From NCBI GenBank assembly GCA_900751815.1, contig CAADST010000155.1, forward strand, positions 1-6,413: DNA of 6,413 nt, in the 5' to 3' direction. Origin of the DNA: Bacilli bacterium (GTDB taxonomy: Bacteria > Bacillota_I > Bacilli_A > RF39 > UBA660). Position 1 is the first letter of the stretch, and every line of letters starts with the position of its first letter. The notes beneath the pieces are model-generated. The model had not been told where the DNA came from and did not search any database. It was given only the letters and a program-made list of their open reading frames with translations. Of the stretch, positions 1 through 6,413 are shown piece by piece. Position numbers and translations under genes: made by a program.

Positions 1-456
1 AAAATCTGCAAGGCGATAGCTATCAGCACCTTCAAGTTCGCACATCTTCTGGGCAATGGCATCATCCTTATCCCAAGGGAAATATAGGCCATCTACTAAA
101 CCACCCCAAGCATTGAAGTACCAATCTACTCCCCGCAAGTCTCCTTTATCATTAACTAAGAATGTTGCCCCGCAATCTCTAACCCAAGAGTCGTTGTTAC
201 TCATCTCTACAACTCGAACTCGTGGATCTAAATGATGTCTAGCATTACTATATTGTTCATAAGAAACTAGCATGGTAACTGGTTCATATTTTACAATTGT
301 ATTAGCTACTTCTGCAAATACTTTTTGGGCAGGTTTTCCACCAAAACGCCAATTATCTGGGCGTTCTGGCCAAATAATATAAGTTCCTCGATGTGGTTCA
401 AATTCTCCTGGCATTCTAAAGCCATCATCTATAGGTAATGTATCTAATCTCTTCAT
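1..456 (-). CDS. aguA: Agmatine deiminase, N-terminal part (3' end beyond window)
   Basis: Agmatine deiminase (agmatine iminohydrolase) hydrolyses agmatine to N-carbamoylputrescine and ammonia in the cytoplasm, the first step of the AgDI energy pathway. The 152 codons visible contain no stop and run off the left edge; family members are about 365 residues, so roughly 210 are missing, including the region with the catalytic Cys and His. Recognisable family blocks are [11 protein letters not shown] (12-22), WPERPDNWR (29-37), [10 protein letters not shown] (87-96) and [19 protein letters not shown] (111-129). Asp94 in the RDCG block is the conserved guanidine-side acid of this fold. Ala97 stands where the enterococcal protein, as I remember it, has Pro (RDCGP). 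The ATG at 456 is fixed by AGGAG at 463-467 with a 6-base spacer; this site directly follows the TAA of the upstream antiporter gene, leaving an 11-base gap, so the two are very likely cotranscribed. The assignment to agmatine deiminase rather than peptidyl-arginine deiminase is secure from these blocks and the neighbours. Confidence 0.95.
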   Translation of the reverse strand, partial: MKRLDTLPIDDGFRMPGEFEPHRGTYIIWPERPDNWRFGGKPAQKVFAEVANTIVKYEPVTMLVSYEQYSNARHHLDPRVRVVEMSNNDSWVRDCGATFLVNDKGDLRGVDWYFNAWGGLVDGLYFPWDKDDAIAQKMCELEGADSYRLADF

Positions 457-467
457 GCTTATCTCCT

Positions 468-1862
468 TTAATTCTTTTTAGGTTCTTTAACCCGAGCTGC
501 TAAGATTTCTTGAATAATTACAGATACTACTACACCAATTATTAATGGAATATTAGAACTTATGTAATCTTTTGAAAAATCTCCGAATAATGTAAATATT
601 ACACTAAGAACTAAAAGAACGAATGGAACATATGCCATTAGAGCAGTCATTACTTTATCACCAGGTACTCTATATACTCTTTCAGTTTTATCAGTTTTTC
701 TAAGTTTGATAAATGACAAGAATAATGGAATATAACTGATAAGCAATGTAACTAAACTAAGTGAGAAGAATGTCCAGAATAAGTTACTAGCACTTTCAGA
801 TACTTCACCAAGAATAATTCCTATGATAATAATTACACTAGCAACTATACCATTCATAATTGATGACATATAAGGAACTCCTTCTTTATTAGTTTTAGAA
901 AACACTTTAGGAAGTCCGCCATCATCAGCAGAATATTTAGCAACTGAATTAACACCAAATGACCAAGAAACAATATTAGCAACCATTGTATAAATAAACA
1001 TAAGTCCAACAATAATTACGATTGCTCTAGTTATATCAGCATTAATTCCAATTCTTGTAAGTAATATTAAGAATGAATCAGTAATTCCTGCAGCTTCAGC
1101 TTCTTCTAATGACATAGCAATATTAACACCTGTTGCAGGTAAAATATAGAATAATGCCATTAATACACCACCGATGATTAAAGCTTTAGGAATTTCTCTT
1201 TTAGGATTTTCCATATCATCTACAAATGTAGCTACAACTTCAAAACCTAAGAAGTTAAAGATAATTACTGATAGGAATGATAATCCTAAAAGATCCATTG
1301 TAGGAAGTAAGTCCATTGCACTTTCTATTGGGTTAGCACTTTCACCAGTTTTTATGAATACATAAATACCTAAAATACCTAAACCAACCATGAATAATAT
1401 TTTACAAAATGTACCAATGTTTACTATCCATTTGCTTTCTCCAATTCTTTTGGTTCCAAGTAAACTTACTAACCAGGTATAACCTAATTGTAATACAAGT
1501 AGCCAGAATATATTTAGTTCAATATCAAATATACCAGCTACAACATCAGTAACAGCAACTGCAAGTGATGCTATCCATAATGGGAAATTAATCCAATAAT
1601 TCCAAGCAACACGAGATGCCATTTTAGCTCCAAAAGCTCTTTTTACCCAATCGTACATACCACCTTCACTTGGATAAGTTGTTCCAAGTTCAGCAGATAT
1701 CATACCATAAGGTATACAGAATGCTATAATTAAGAAAATCCACCAGAAATATTGGGAATTACCTATAGCAGCTGTTGGAGTAACAGATTCAGCAACGAGC
1801 GTTATACATACAGTTGCTAGAATCGCATCAAATAATTTAAATTTTTTCTTTTTCTTTTCCAT
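468..1862 (-). CDS. aguD: APC-family agmatine/putrescine antiporter
   Basis: This is a 464-residue polytopic membrane protein of the amino acid-polyamine-organocation (APC) superfamily with about 12 hydrophobic segments. After a lysine-rich cytoplasmic start ([12 protein letters not shown]), the first helix region (12-35) and the block [10 protein letters not shown]...[11 protein letters not shown] (51-73) match the conserved TM1-TM2 region of glutamate:GABA- and polyamine-type APC exchangers. It ends in a charged tail (VKEPKKN). Its position between putrescine carbamoyltransferase and agmatine deiminase is that of aguD in the enterococcal aguBDAC operon, so the inferred role is exchange of external agmatine for internal putrescine; sequence alone would only support an amino acid or polyamine exchanger. 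The frame is open for two more codons upstream to a TTG at 1868, but AGGAG at 1869-1873 would abut that TTG and lies 6 bases from the ATG at 1862, so the ATG was chosen. The gap to ptcA is 18 bases. Confidence 0.88.
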   Translation of the reverse strand: MEKKKKKFKLFDAILATVCITLVAESVTPTAAIGNSQYFWWIFLIIAFCIPYGMISAELGTTYPSEGGMYDWVKRAFGAKMASRVAWNYWINFPLWIASLAVAVTDVVAGIFDIELNIFWLLVLQLGYTWLVSLLGTKRIGESKWIVNIGTFCKILFMVGLGILGIYVFIKTGESANPIESAMDLLPTMDLLGLSFLSVIIFNFLGFEVVATFVDDMENPKREIPKALIIGGVLMALFYILPATGVNIAMSLEEAEAAGITDSFLILLTRIGINADITRAIVIIVGLMFIYTMVANIVSWSFGVNSVAKYSADDGGLPKVFSKTNKEGVPYMSSIMNGIVASVIIIIGIILGEVSESASNLFWTFFSLSLVTLLISYIPLFLSFIKLRKTDKTERVYRVPGDKVMTALMAYVPFVLLVLSVIFTLFGDFSKDYISSNIPLIIGVVVSVIIQEILAARVKEPKKN

Positions 1863-1868
1863 ACACAA

Positions 1869-1873
1869 CTCCT
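1869..1873 (-). promoter_or_regulatory. Ribosome binding site that fixes the aguD start
   Basis: AGGAG on the minus strand, in the 18-base gap between ptcA and aguD. It lies 6 bases from the ATG at 1862 but has no spacer before the in-frame TTG at 1868, so it decides for the ATG and removes two residues from the longest possible reading. Confidence 0.85.
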
Positions 1874-1880
1874 AACTAAA

Positions 1881-2867
1881 CTAGATACCTAAATTTTTTT
1901 TGCAAATTGCAATTGTTTCATCTTTTTTGTCCATAAAATAAACAAGTAGCGCACGCATAGCCGTAAGTCTATTTTCGGCTTGATCAATTACAATTGAATA
2001 ATCAGAATCGATTACTTCATCTGTTACTTCTTCACCTCTTTTTGCCGGCAAGCAATGCATAAACTTGACATGAGGAGAAGCTTGTTTGATCATATCCATG
2101 TCTACTTGGTATTTTGGATAAAAGATGCTCATTCTTTCTTCTTCAGAAAGTTCGGCTTCATATAAACCGTACCAAACATCAGTATAAATAAAATCGGCGT
2201 CTTTAAGAGCAACATCCGCATCTTCAGTAAATGTTATACTGCCACCAGATGTTTTACAATTTTCTTCGCCAATTGCTCTAAAATTTTCTTTTAATTGAAA
2301 ATCTTTTGGTCCATATTGCACAAAATGACCACCAAGTTTAGTTGTAATCATCATTAAAGATGCACAAACTTGGGTAGCATCGCCAACAAAAACAATTTTT
2401 AAATCACTAAATTGTTTTCCTTCCGGCATATGTTCAAAAATGGTCGTAATATCCCCCATTTCTTGAGTTGGGTGATTGTAATCACTCATCCCATTAATGA
2501 CAGGAACAGATGCATACTTTGCCAAATCCGTAATACTTTCATGTTTAATAACTCGAGCCATTAAAATATCTGTAAGGCGTGCTAAAACATGAGCAGTGTC
2601 TTTCAAATTTTCATGAGCTCCAAGTTGGATTTGACCTGGTGCCAAATATTGAGCATGGCCACCTAACTGAGTCATTGCCGTTTCAAATGAAACACGAGTT
2701 CTTGTTGATGGTTGTTCAAAAATCATCCCTAAAGTCTTATGATATAAAACATTTAAAGGGTATCCGGCTTTAATGTTTTTCTTAATCAATAACCCTAGGT
2801 TAAGAATATCTAAGATTTCTTCTTTTGTGAATTCTTGAGTATCAACAAAATCTTTTACTCTTACCAT
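1881..2867 (-). CDS. ptcA: Putrescine carbamoyltransferase
   Basis: This 328-residue transcarbamylase (also called AguB) phosphorolyses N-carbamoylputrescine to putrescine and carbamoyl phosphate; in the AgDI pathway carbamate kinase then makes ATP from the carbamoyl phosphate. The carbamoyl-phosphate-binding motif STRTR is at 54-58, HPTQ at 132-135, and the HCLP motif with its following basic residue (HCLPAKR) at 271-277. [11 protein letters not shown] (126-136) and [13 protein letters not shown] (228-240) are as in the Enterococcus faecalis putrescine enzyme that I recall and replace the ornithine-specific loops of ornithine carbamoyltransferase, so PTCase is preferred over OTCase; the antiporter and agmatine deiminase neighbours agree. 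The C-terminal tail is about 11 residues shorter than in the E. faecalis enzyme (339 residues from memory). The start is set by AGGAGG at 2875-2880. The gene has its own strong promoter and is the first gene of the agu unit. Confidence 0.95.
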   Translation of the reverse strand: MVRVKDFVDTQEFTKEEILDILNLGLLIKKNIKAGYPLNVLYHKTLGMIFEQPSTRTRVSFETAMTQLGGHAQYLAPGQIQLGAHENLKDTAHVLARLTDILMARVIKHESITDLAKYASVPVINGMSDYNHPTQEMGDITTIFEHMPEGKQFSDLKIVFVGDATQVCASLMMITTKLGGHFVQYGPKDFQLKENFRAIGEENCKTSGGSITFTEDADVALKDADFIYTDVWYGLYEAELSEEERMSIFYPKYQVDMDMIKQASPHVKFMHCLPAKRGEEVTDEVIDSDYSIVIDQAENRLTAMRALLVYFMDKKDETIAICKKNLGI

Positions 2868-2874
2868 TTTTTTA

Positions 2875-2880
2875 CCTCCT
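2875..2880 (-). promoter_or_regulatory. Consensus Shine-Dalgarno site of ptcA
   Basis: AGGAGG on the minus strand (AGGAGGT if 2874 is counted), 7 bases before the ATG at 2867, with an A-rich spacer. It confirms the start and, in a leader predicted to be only about 18 bases, occupies most of the space between the transcription and translation starts. Confidence 0.9.
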
Positions 2881-2891
2881 ATCCTAATTTG

Positions 2892-2921
2892 ATTATAGCA
2901 TTATTTAAAATTTTGTGTCAA
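2892..2921 (-). promoter_or_regulatory. Near-consensus sigma-A/sigma-70 promoter of the agu operon
   Basis: Read on the minus strand, a perfect -35 box TTGACA (2921-2916) is followed after 18 bases by a perfect -10 box TATAAT (2897-2892). The -10 box is preceded by TGC (2900-2898), which makes it an extended -10. The likely transcription start is near 2885, giving an untranslated leader of about 18 bases. The promoter lies in the 69-base gap between potD and ptcA and points at ptcA. I see no clear catabolite-response (cre) element or long palindrome over it. The promoter match is read directly; the start point and strength are inferred. Confidence 0.9.
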
Positions 2922-2951
2922 TATAAAAGCATCAATTTACTTAATTGATGC
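2922..2951 (-). terminator. Intrinsic terminator overlapping the potD stop codon
   Basis: On the minus strand GCATCAATT (2951-2943) and AATTGATGC (2937-2929) form a perfect 9-bp stem around the 5-base loop AAGTA, followed by TTTTATAT. The upstream arm is made of the last codons of potD (Ala-Ser-Ile-Lys) and the TAA lies at the loop and start of the second arm. The stem has only three G-C pairs and the T run is broken by A residues, so it may be a moderate rather than strong terminator. It marks the expected end of the potABCD transcript and sits directly before the -35 box of the next operon. Confidence 0.68.
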
Positions 2952-3956
2952 CCATACTTTATCATATTTAACAATAGATTCACCAATATTTTTAACAAAA
3001 ATTCCTTCTTTAAAATAATCATCAGGAATATTAGTAGCAATATTATTTAAATATGTATCACTTAATAATTCTTGAGTTTTTAAATTCATATTTTTATAAG
3101 GATAATCTTCAATAATTTTTTGCATAACATCCGCTCTTAAAATATAATCAATAAATTTATAAGCATTATCTAAATTTTTAGCATTTACAGGAATTGTAAA
3201 ATTATCTACACTTATATTAAATCCTTCTTCGGGATAAACTACTTTTAAACCATCAACTTCATTCATAGCAAGTCCCGCTTCAGCATTCCAAATAACGCCA
3301 ATTTTAGTTTCTTTAGTAATCATAAAAGTTTTTGGTGAATCACTATCAAAAGCCTTAATATTTGGTTTTAATGTAAGCAACCACTCTTTTGCTTCTTCTA
3401 AATGTTCATCATTTGTATCATTCATATCATAGCCTAAAGCTAGTAGTGCCATACCTATAATTATTCTTTGATCATCTAAAAGTACAATATTATTTTTATA
3501 TTTAGGATTTAATAAATCATCATAACTATCAATTTCCCCATTAACAAAATCCTCATCATAAATAATAACTACTGAAGCTGCTAGGAAAGGAAGCGAATAT
3601 TCATTATTGGGGTCATATTCTAAATTTAAATAATTAGTATTTAAATTATCTATATTATTTAATTTAGTTTTATCAAGTTTTTGAATCATTTCTTTTTGAA
3701 TTAACAATTCAACTAAATAATCACTAGGAAAGACTAAATCATAAGTCCCACTCTTGGCGGCTTGTAATTTAGCTAAACATTCTTCATTGGATGAATAAGT
3801 ATTATAATTTACTTTAATTCCGGTTTCACGCTCAAAATCCCTTAATACTTCATCAGGAATATAACTAGACCAATTTAAGATATTTACTTCATTTTTTTCA
3901 CTGCCACAACCACTTAAAAGTAAAATTAATATACTTAATATAATAATCTTTTTCAT
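2937..3956 (-). CDS. potD: PotD-type polyamine-binding lipoprotein of an ABC importer
   Basis: This 339-residue extracellular substrate-binding protein should deliver a polyamine to the PotB/PotC channel. A short lipoprotein signal (MKK, hydrophobic 4-14) ends in the lipobox LSGC with the lipidated Cys17. Features shared with E. coli PotD as I recall it are NWSSYIP (28-34, with Trp29 and Tyr32), NTYSSNEE (52-59), YDLVFPSDY (72-80), DD at 161-162, VIWNAEA (221-227, Trp223), Asp251, IPVNAKN (255-261) and Tyr285. The positions matching E. coli Glu171 and Trp255 appear to be Ile165 and Ser249, so the exact ligand is uncertain. The ATG at 3956 overlaps the potC TGA (ATGA). A GAAGGG element at 3966-3971 is a slightly distant ribosome site (9 bases), so coupling to potC translation is likely. 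The last codons form part of a terminator hairpin. Confidence 0.92.
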   Translation of the reverse strand: MKKIIILSILILLLSGCGSEKNEVNILNWSSYIPDEVLRDFERETGIKVNYNTYSSNEECLAKLQAAKSGTYDLVFPSDYLVELLIQKEMIQKLDKTKLNNIDNLNTNYLNLEYDPNNEYSLPFLAASVVIIYDEDFVNGEIDSYDDLLNPKYKNNIVLLDDQRIIIGMALLALGYDMNDTNDEHLEEAKEWLLTLKPNIKAFDSDSPKTFMITKETKIGVIWNAEAGLAMNEVDGLKVVYPEEGFNISVDNFTIPVNAKNLDNAYKFIDYILRADVMQKIIEDYPYKNMNLKTQELLSDTYLNNIATNIPDDYFKEGIFVKNIGESIVKYDKVWASIK

Positions 3957-4741
3957 AATTGATATCCCTTCTTTATTTTTCTTACCTGCATAATTGTTGA
4001 TGAAAATAAAATAATCATAACAACTAATATAATTAGTGTGGTTAGAGCATTAACATCAGGAGTTATACCAGTTTTAATCATGGAATAGATTTGCAGTGGC
4101 AAGGTATTACTGCCTGGGCCAGTTGTAAAATAACTAATAATAACATCATCTAAAGATAAGGTAAAAGCTAGTACTGCTCCACTGACAATCCCGGGCCAAA
4201 TCTCCGGCAAAATAATTTTGCGAAATGTGAGGATTTCACTAGCTCCTAGGTCATGTGCCGCTTCTTCTATTTGCCAGTTCATTGATGATATAACTGTTCT
4301 AACACTAATAATAACATAAGGAATAGAAAAAGCAATATGAGATATTATCAAAGTAGTTAAACCCAAATTAAGTTTCATTAAAGTATATATAGATAACAAA
4401 CTAATTCCTAAAACAATCTCCGGGATTACTACGGGAATATATAATAAACTATTAATTAATCCTTTACCCCTAAAATCATATTTATATAACCCTATCGCAG
4501 CAAGTGTCCCAATAACTGTTGATACAACTGTACTAGTAACAGCAACAATTAAAGTGTTTTTTAGGGCAGCTAATAAAGTAGTATTAGTAAATAAAATCTT
4601 ATACCATTTTAATGTAAAGCCTTCAAATATTATATTTAATTTGGAATCATTAAAGGAAAAAGCTACTAGAGCAAGTATTGGTAAATATAAAAATATAAAA
4701 ACTAAAATTATAAAGACATTTTTACCCAATTTCTTTTTCAT
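3953..4741 (-). CDS. potC: PotC-type polyamine ABC transporter permease
   Basis: This 262-residue inner permease subunit of the polyamine importer pairs with PotB in the membrane. It has about six hydrophobic segments, the first at about 9-29 after MKKKLGK. The cytoplasmic EAA loop that docks on the ATPase is at 160-184 (EAAHDLGA ... ILPEIWPGI). The stretch FTLSLDDVIISYFTTGPG (193-210), followed by LPLQIYSMI and PDVNAL, is typical of PotC and distinguishes it from PotB. A full AGGAGG at 4748-4753, inside the end of potB, lies 6 bases from the ATG at 4741. Stop and start share one base (TAATG), so ribosomes probably reinitiate. The TGA stop overlaps potD by four bases. Length is normal for the family. 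Confidence 0.94.
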   Translation of the reverse strand: MKKKLGKNVFIILVFIFLYLPILALVAFSFNDSKLNIIFEGFTLKWYKILFTNTTLLAALKNTLIVAVTSTVVSTVIGTLAAIGLYKYDFRGKGLINSLLYIPVVIPEIVLGISLLSIYTLMKLNLGLTTLIISHIAFSIPYVIISVRTVISSMNWQIEEAAHDLGASEILTFRKIILPEIWPGIVSGAVLAFTLSLDDVIISYFTTGPGSNTLPLQIYSMIKTGITPDVNALTTLIILVVMIILFSSTIMQVRKIKKGYQL

Positions 4742-5589
4742 TAGAAACCTCCTAAATCATCCATTTTGCCACCCAATTTTTTATAAAGTTTAACTAAAAT
4801 TAAAGTGACAATAATTAAAAATATGGATAAAGCAGAACCAAATGGCCAATTACGAGATACTAAAAATTGATTTTTAATTAAATTACCAATAAGCATAGTT
4901 TTACCACCACCAAGTAAATCAGCAATGAAAAACATTCCTATCGCGGGAATAAAAGTCATAATACAACCATTAAATATACCCGAATATGTTGATGGCACAA
5001 TTATTTTAAAAAATACACTTAATGGTTTAGCTCCTAAATCCCGTGCAGCTTCAATAGACTTTTTATCAAGTTTAGAAACTGAATTATAAATTGGCAATAT
5101 CATAAATGGTAATAAAGTATAAGTAAGACCAATAAATATACCTAAATTATTGTACATAAAACTAATAGGATTTTGAATGATTGATAAACTCTCAAGAATT
5201 GTATTAAATATCCCTTCTTTTCGAAGCAGAACAATCCAACCATAAGTTCTAATTAAAGAATTAGTTAAAAAAGGTACTAAAACTAAAGTTATAAGTAACT
5301 TTTGAATATGAGGCTTTTTTTCTGATACAAATATTGAAAAGGGATATGCTATAAGTAAGCAAGCTAAAGTTACAAATATACCTATTATGGCAGAATTAAA
5401 AAATACTTTTAAATAAACGGGATCAAATATTCGAATATAATTATAAATAGTAAAAGTATAAATTATTCCCCCATAATTATCACTTGTTTGAAAACTTAAA
5501 ATCAATATATATATAATCGGAAATAATATTAAAAATAAAGCATAAATAACTACTGGAGCAAGGAAAATAAATTTTAATGTTCTATTCAT
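4741..5589 (-). CDS. potB: PotB-type polyamine ABC transporter permease
   Basis: This 282-residue membrane permease forms the translocation channel together with PotC. About six hydrophobic segments are visible, the first at about 7-31. PFLTNSLIRTYGWIVLLR (106-123) corresponds to the conserved PotB/PotH segment, and the EAA loop for contact with the ATPase is at 180-204 (EAARDLGA ... IVPSTYSGI). The periplasmic-side segment FFIADLLGGGKTMLIGNLI (220-238) is also typical of PotB. The ATG at 5589 overlaps the potA TGA by four bases (ATGA), with GAGG at 5595-5598 only 5 bases away. The gene order potA-potB-potC-potD is that of the classical E. coli spermidine/putrescine importer. PotB versus the related PotH is decided by the order and the presence of a PotD-like protein rather than by the permease sequence. 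Confidence 0.94.
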   Translation of the reverse strand: MNRTLKFIFLAPVVIYALFLILFPIIYILILSFQTSDNYGGIIYTFTIYNYIRIFDPVYLKVFFNSAIIGIFVTLACLLIAYPFSIFVSEKKPHIQKLLITLVLVPFLTNSLIRTYGWIVLLRKEGIFNTILESLSIIQNPISFMYNNLGIFIGLTYTLLPFMILPIYNSVSKLDKKSIEAARDLGAKPLSVFFKIIVPSTYSGIFNGCIMTFIPAIGMFFIADLLGGGKTMLIGNLIKNQFLVSRNWPFGSALSIFLIIVTLILVKLYKKLGGKMDDLGGF

Positions 5590-6413
5590 TTTGACCTCAC
5601 TATAACAAAATCATCAGGATTATATTTTAATTTTATTTCTTCATTTTTATCAAATTCTTCATCATTATAAACAATAAATGATATATCTGTTTTATTTAAT
5701 TTACCAATAACTTTGGTATAATTACCATTAAATATATGTTCTTTATAAGTAATATTAAAAACATCTGTTTTATCTCTTTTTTTAGCAATACTTATTTGTT
5801 CTGGTCTTAAAATAGCAATTAATGCCTCATCTAATTTATAAGCATCATCAGGTACTGTTAAAGTTATTTTTAAATCAGGTATTTTAATTAAAGCGAAATT
5901 CTTTTTAAAACCTACGACATTTGCTTTAAATTTATTTGATTCTCCGATGAAATCTGCTACAAACAAAGTGTGCGGTTTATTATAAATGTCTTCTGGAGTA
6001 TCAATTTGTTCAATTACTCCTTTATTAATTATGGCAATGCGATCACTCATTGACAAAGCTTCATCTTGGTCATGAGTAACATAAATAAATGTTATCCCTG
6101 ACTTTTTTTGAATTTGCTTTAATTCAATTTCCATTTTCTTGCGAAGTTTTAAATCAAGAGATGATAAAGGTTCATCAAGTAATAATACTTTTGGATTATT
6201 AACTAGTCCCCTAGCTAGAGCTACTCTTTGTTGTTGGCCTCCGGAAAGTTGCAAGGGCATAGCATTAGCAAAATCTTGTAATTGAACCGTTTTAATTATA
6301 TTTTTAGTTCTTTTTTCAATTTCTTCTTTGCTAATCTTTTTCATTTTTAAACCAAATTCAATATTTTTTTGCACAGACATATGATTAAATAAAGCAAAAT
6401 TTTGAAATATTGT
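5586..6413 (-). CDS. potA: PotA-type polyamine ABC transporter ATPase, 5' end missing
   Basis: This is the cytoplasmic ATPase that powers the importer. The reading frame stays open to the right edge: the first visible residues are TIFQNFALFNHM, which is the Q-loop (VFQNYALFPHM in other members), so the Met at 6380 is internal and not the start. Counting from the edge, 275 residues are present: Q-loop Gln4, ABC signature LSGGQQQR (56-63), Walker B VLLLDE (76-81), D-loop SSLD (84-87) and H-loop His114 (VTHDQDEA). From about 150 a C-terminal TOBE-like domain follows (FIGESNKFKANVVG, then AILRPEQISI). About 75-85 residues with Walker A lie beyond the window. The frame ends in TGA overlapping the potB ATG. 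The related CysA/MalK/UgpC-type ATPases share these motifs; the pot neighbours decide the substrate class. Confidence 0.93.
   Translation of the reverse strand, partial: TIFQNFALFNHMSVQKNIEFGLKMKKISKEEIEKRTKNIIKTVQLQDFANAMPLQLSGGQQQRVALARGLVNNPKVLLLDEPLSSLDLKLRKKMEIELKQIQKKSGITFIYVTHDQDEALSMSDRIAIINKGVIEQIDTPEDIYNKPHTLFVADFIGESNKFKANVVGFKKNFALIKIPDLKITLTVPDDAYKLDEALIAILRPEQISIAKKRDKTDVFNITYKEHIFNGNYTKVIGKLNKTDISFIVYNDEEFDKNEEIKLKYNPDDFVIVRSK

Noticed and set aside
1174..1365. Small open frame of 63 codons on the plus strand
   Set aside because: It lies entirely antisense within the antiporter gene, has no ribosome binding site that I can see, and its sequence has no recognisable family features.
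1866..1868. TTG at 1868 as the start of the antiporter gene
   Set aside because: The AGGAG site directly abuts it, leaving no spacer, while the ATG at 1862 has a 6-base spacer.
2579..2773. Small open frame of 64 codons on the plus strand
   Set aside because: It is antisense to the strongly conserved STRTR/HPTQ part of putrescine carbamoyltransferase and is explained by that coding constraint.
1881..2867. Ornithine carbamoyltransferase of the arginine deiminase pathway
   Set aside because: The substrate loops ([24 protein letters not shown]) are those of putrescine carbamoyltransferase, and the neighbours are agmatine genes rather than arcA or arcC/arcD.
2907..2914. AAAATTTT palindrome in the promoter spacer as an operator
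   Set aside because: An 8-base A/T palindrome is expected by chance in DNA this AT-rich, and it has no flanking symmetry that I can see.
4554..4793. Open frame of 79 codons on the plus strand
   Set aside because: It is antisense to the potC start and potB end; its content mirrors hydrophobic and lysine-rich codons of those genes and no start signal supports it.
3953..5588. Mycoplasma-type code with TGA read as Trp
   Set aside because: The TGA codons ending potA and potC occur exactly in ATGA overlaps at correct family lengths, and Trp positions in conserved motifs use TGG.
6378..6380. ATG at 6380 as the start of potA
   Set aside because: The frame remains open to the window edge and the residues before this Met form the conserved Q-loop, so it is an internal Met of a gene cut by the window.
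1..6413. A previously undescribed defence, mobile or secondary-metabolite system
   Set aside because: All seven frames match known polyamine transport and agmatine catabolism families, with no gene-free stretch above 69 bases and no unexplained gene.

Overview
The window is AT-rich and carries seven protein-coding genes, all on the minus strand, so transcription runs from high to low coordinates. It holds two polyamine modules head to tail. On the right is a potABCD-type ABC importer (potA cut by the right edge, then complete potB, potC and potD). On the left are the first three genes of an agmatine deiminase (AgDI) catabolic operon: putrescine carbamoyltransferase, an agmatine/putrescine-type antiporter, and agmatine deiminase, which is cut by the left edge. 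Low GC, strong AGGAGG-type ribosome binding sites, a consensus sigma-A-type promoter and the Enterococcus-like agu gene order point to a low-GC Firmicute (Bacilli or Erysipelotrichia-like, possibly a host-associated lineage). TGA appears to act as a stop (ends of potA and potC, each in an ATGA overlap), which argues against the Mycoplasma code. I cannot name the species.

Layout in order of transcription: potA (5586-6413, 5' end missing), potB (4741-5589), potC (3953-4741) and potD (2937-3956) overlap by 4, 1 and 4 bases and form one translationally coupled unit. A 9-bp hairpin with a short T run overlaps the potD stop codon and looks like the terminator of the unit. Its T run leads directly into an almost ideal promoter (TTGACA, 18 bases, TGC TATAAT) that drives ptcA (aguB) from a leader of only about 18 bases. 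ptcA (1881-2867), the antiporter gene (468-1862) and aguA (1-456) follow at 18- and 11-base gaps. Carbamate kinase (aguC), expected next in this pathway, would lie beyond the left edge.

Working model from family knowledge: the antiporter exchanges external agmatine for internal putrescine. AguA converts agmatine to N-carbamoylputrescine plus ammonia. PtcA phosphorolyses that to putrescine and carbamoyl phosphate, and a carbamate kinase would make ATP from the latter. PotABCD would import a polyamine at ATP cost. Its binding protein differs from E. coli PotD at two or three ligand-contact positions, so its substrate (putrescine, spermidine or agmatine) is open.

No gene-free stretch is longer than 69 bases. 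I see no RNA genes, mobile elements, CRISPR arrays or origins. The individual families are known. The points worth a second look are the fused terminator/promoter junction, the PotD pocket changes, the shortened PtcA C-terminus and the composition difference between the two modules.
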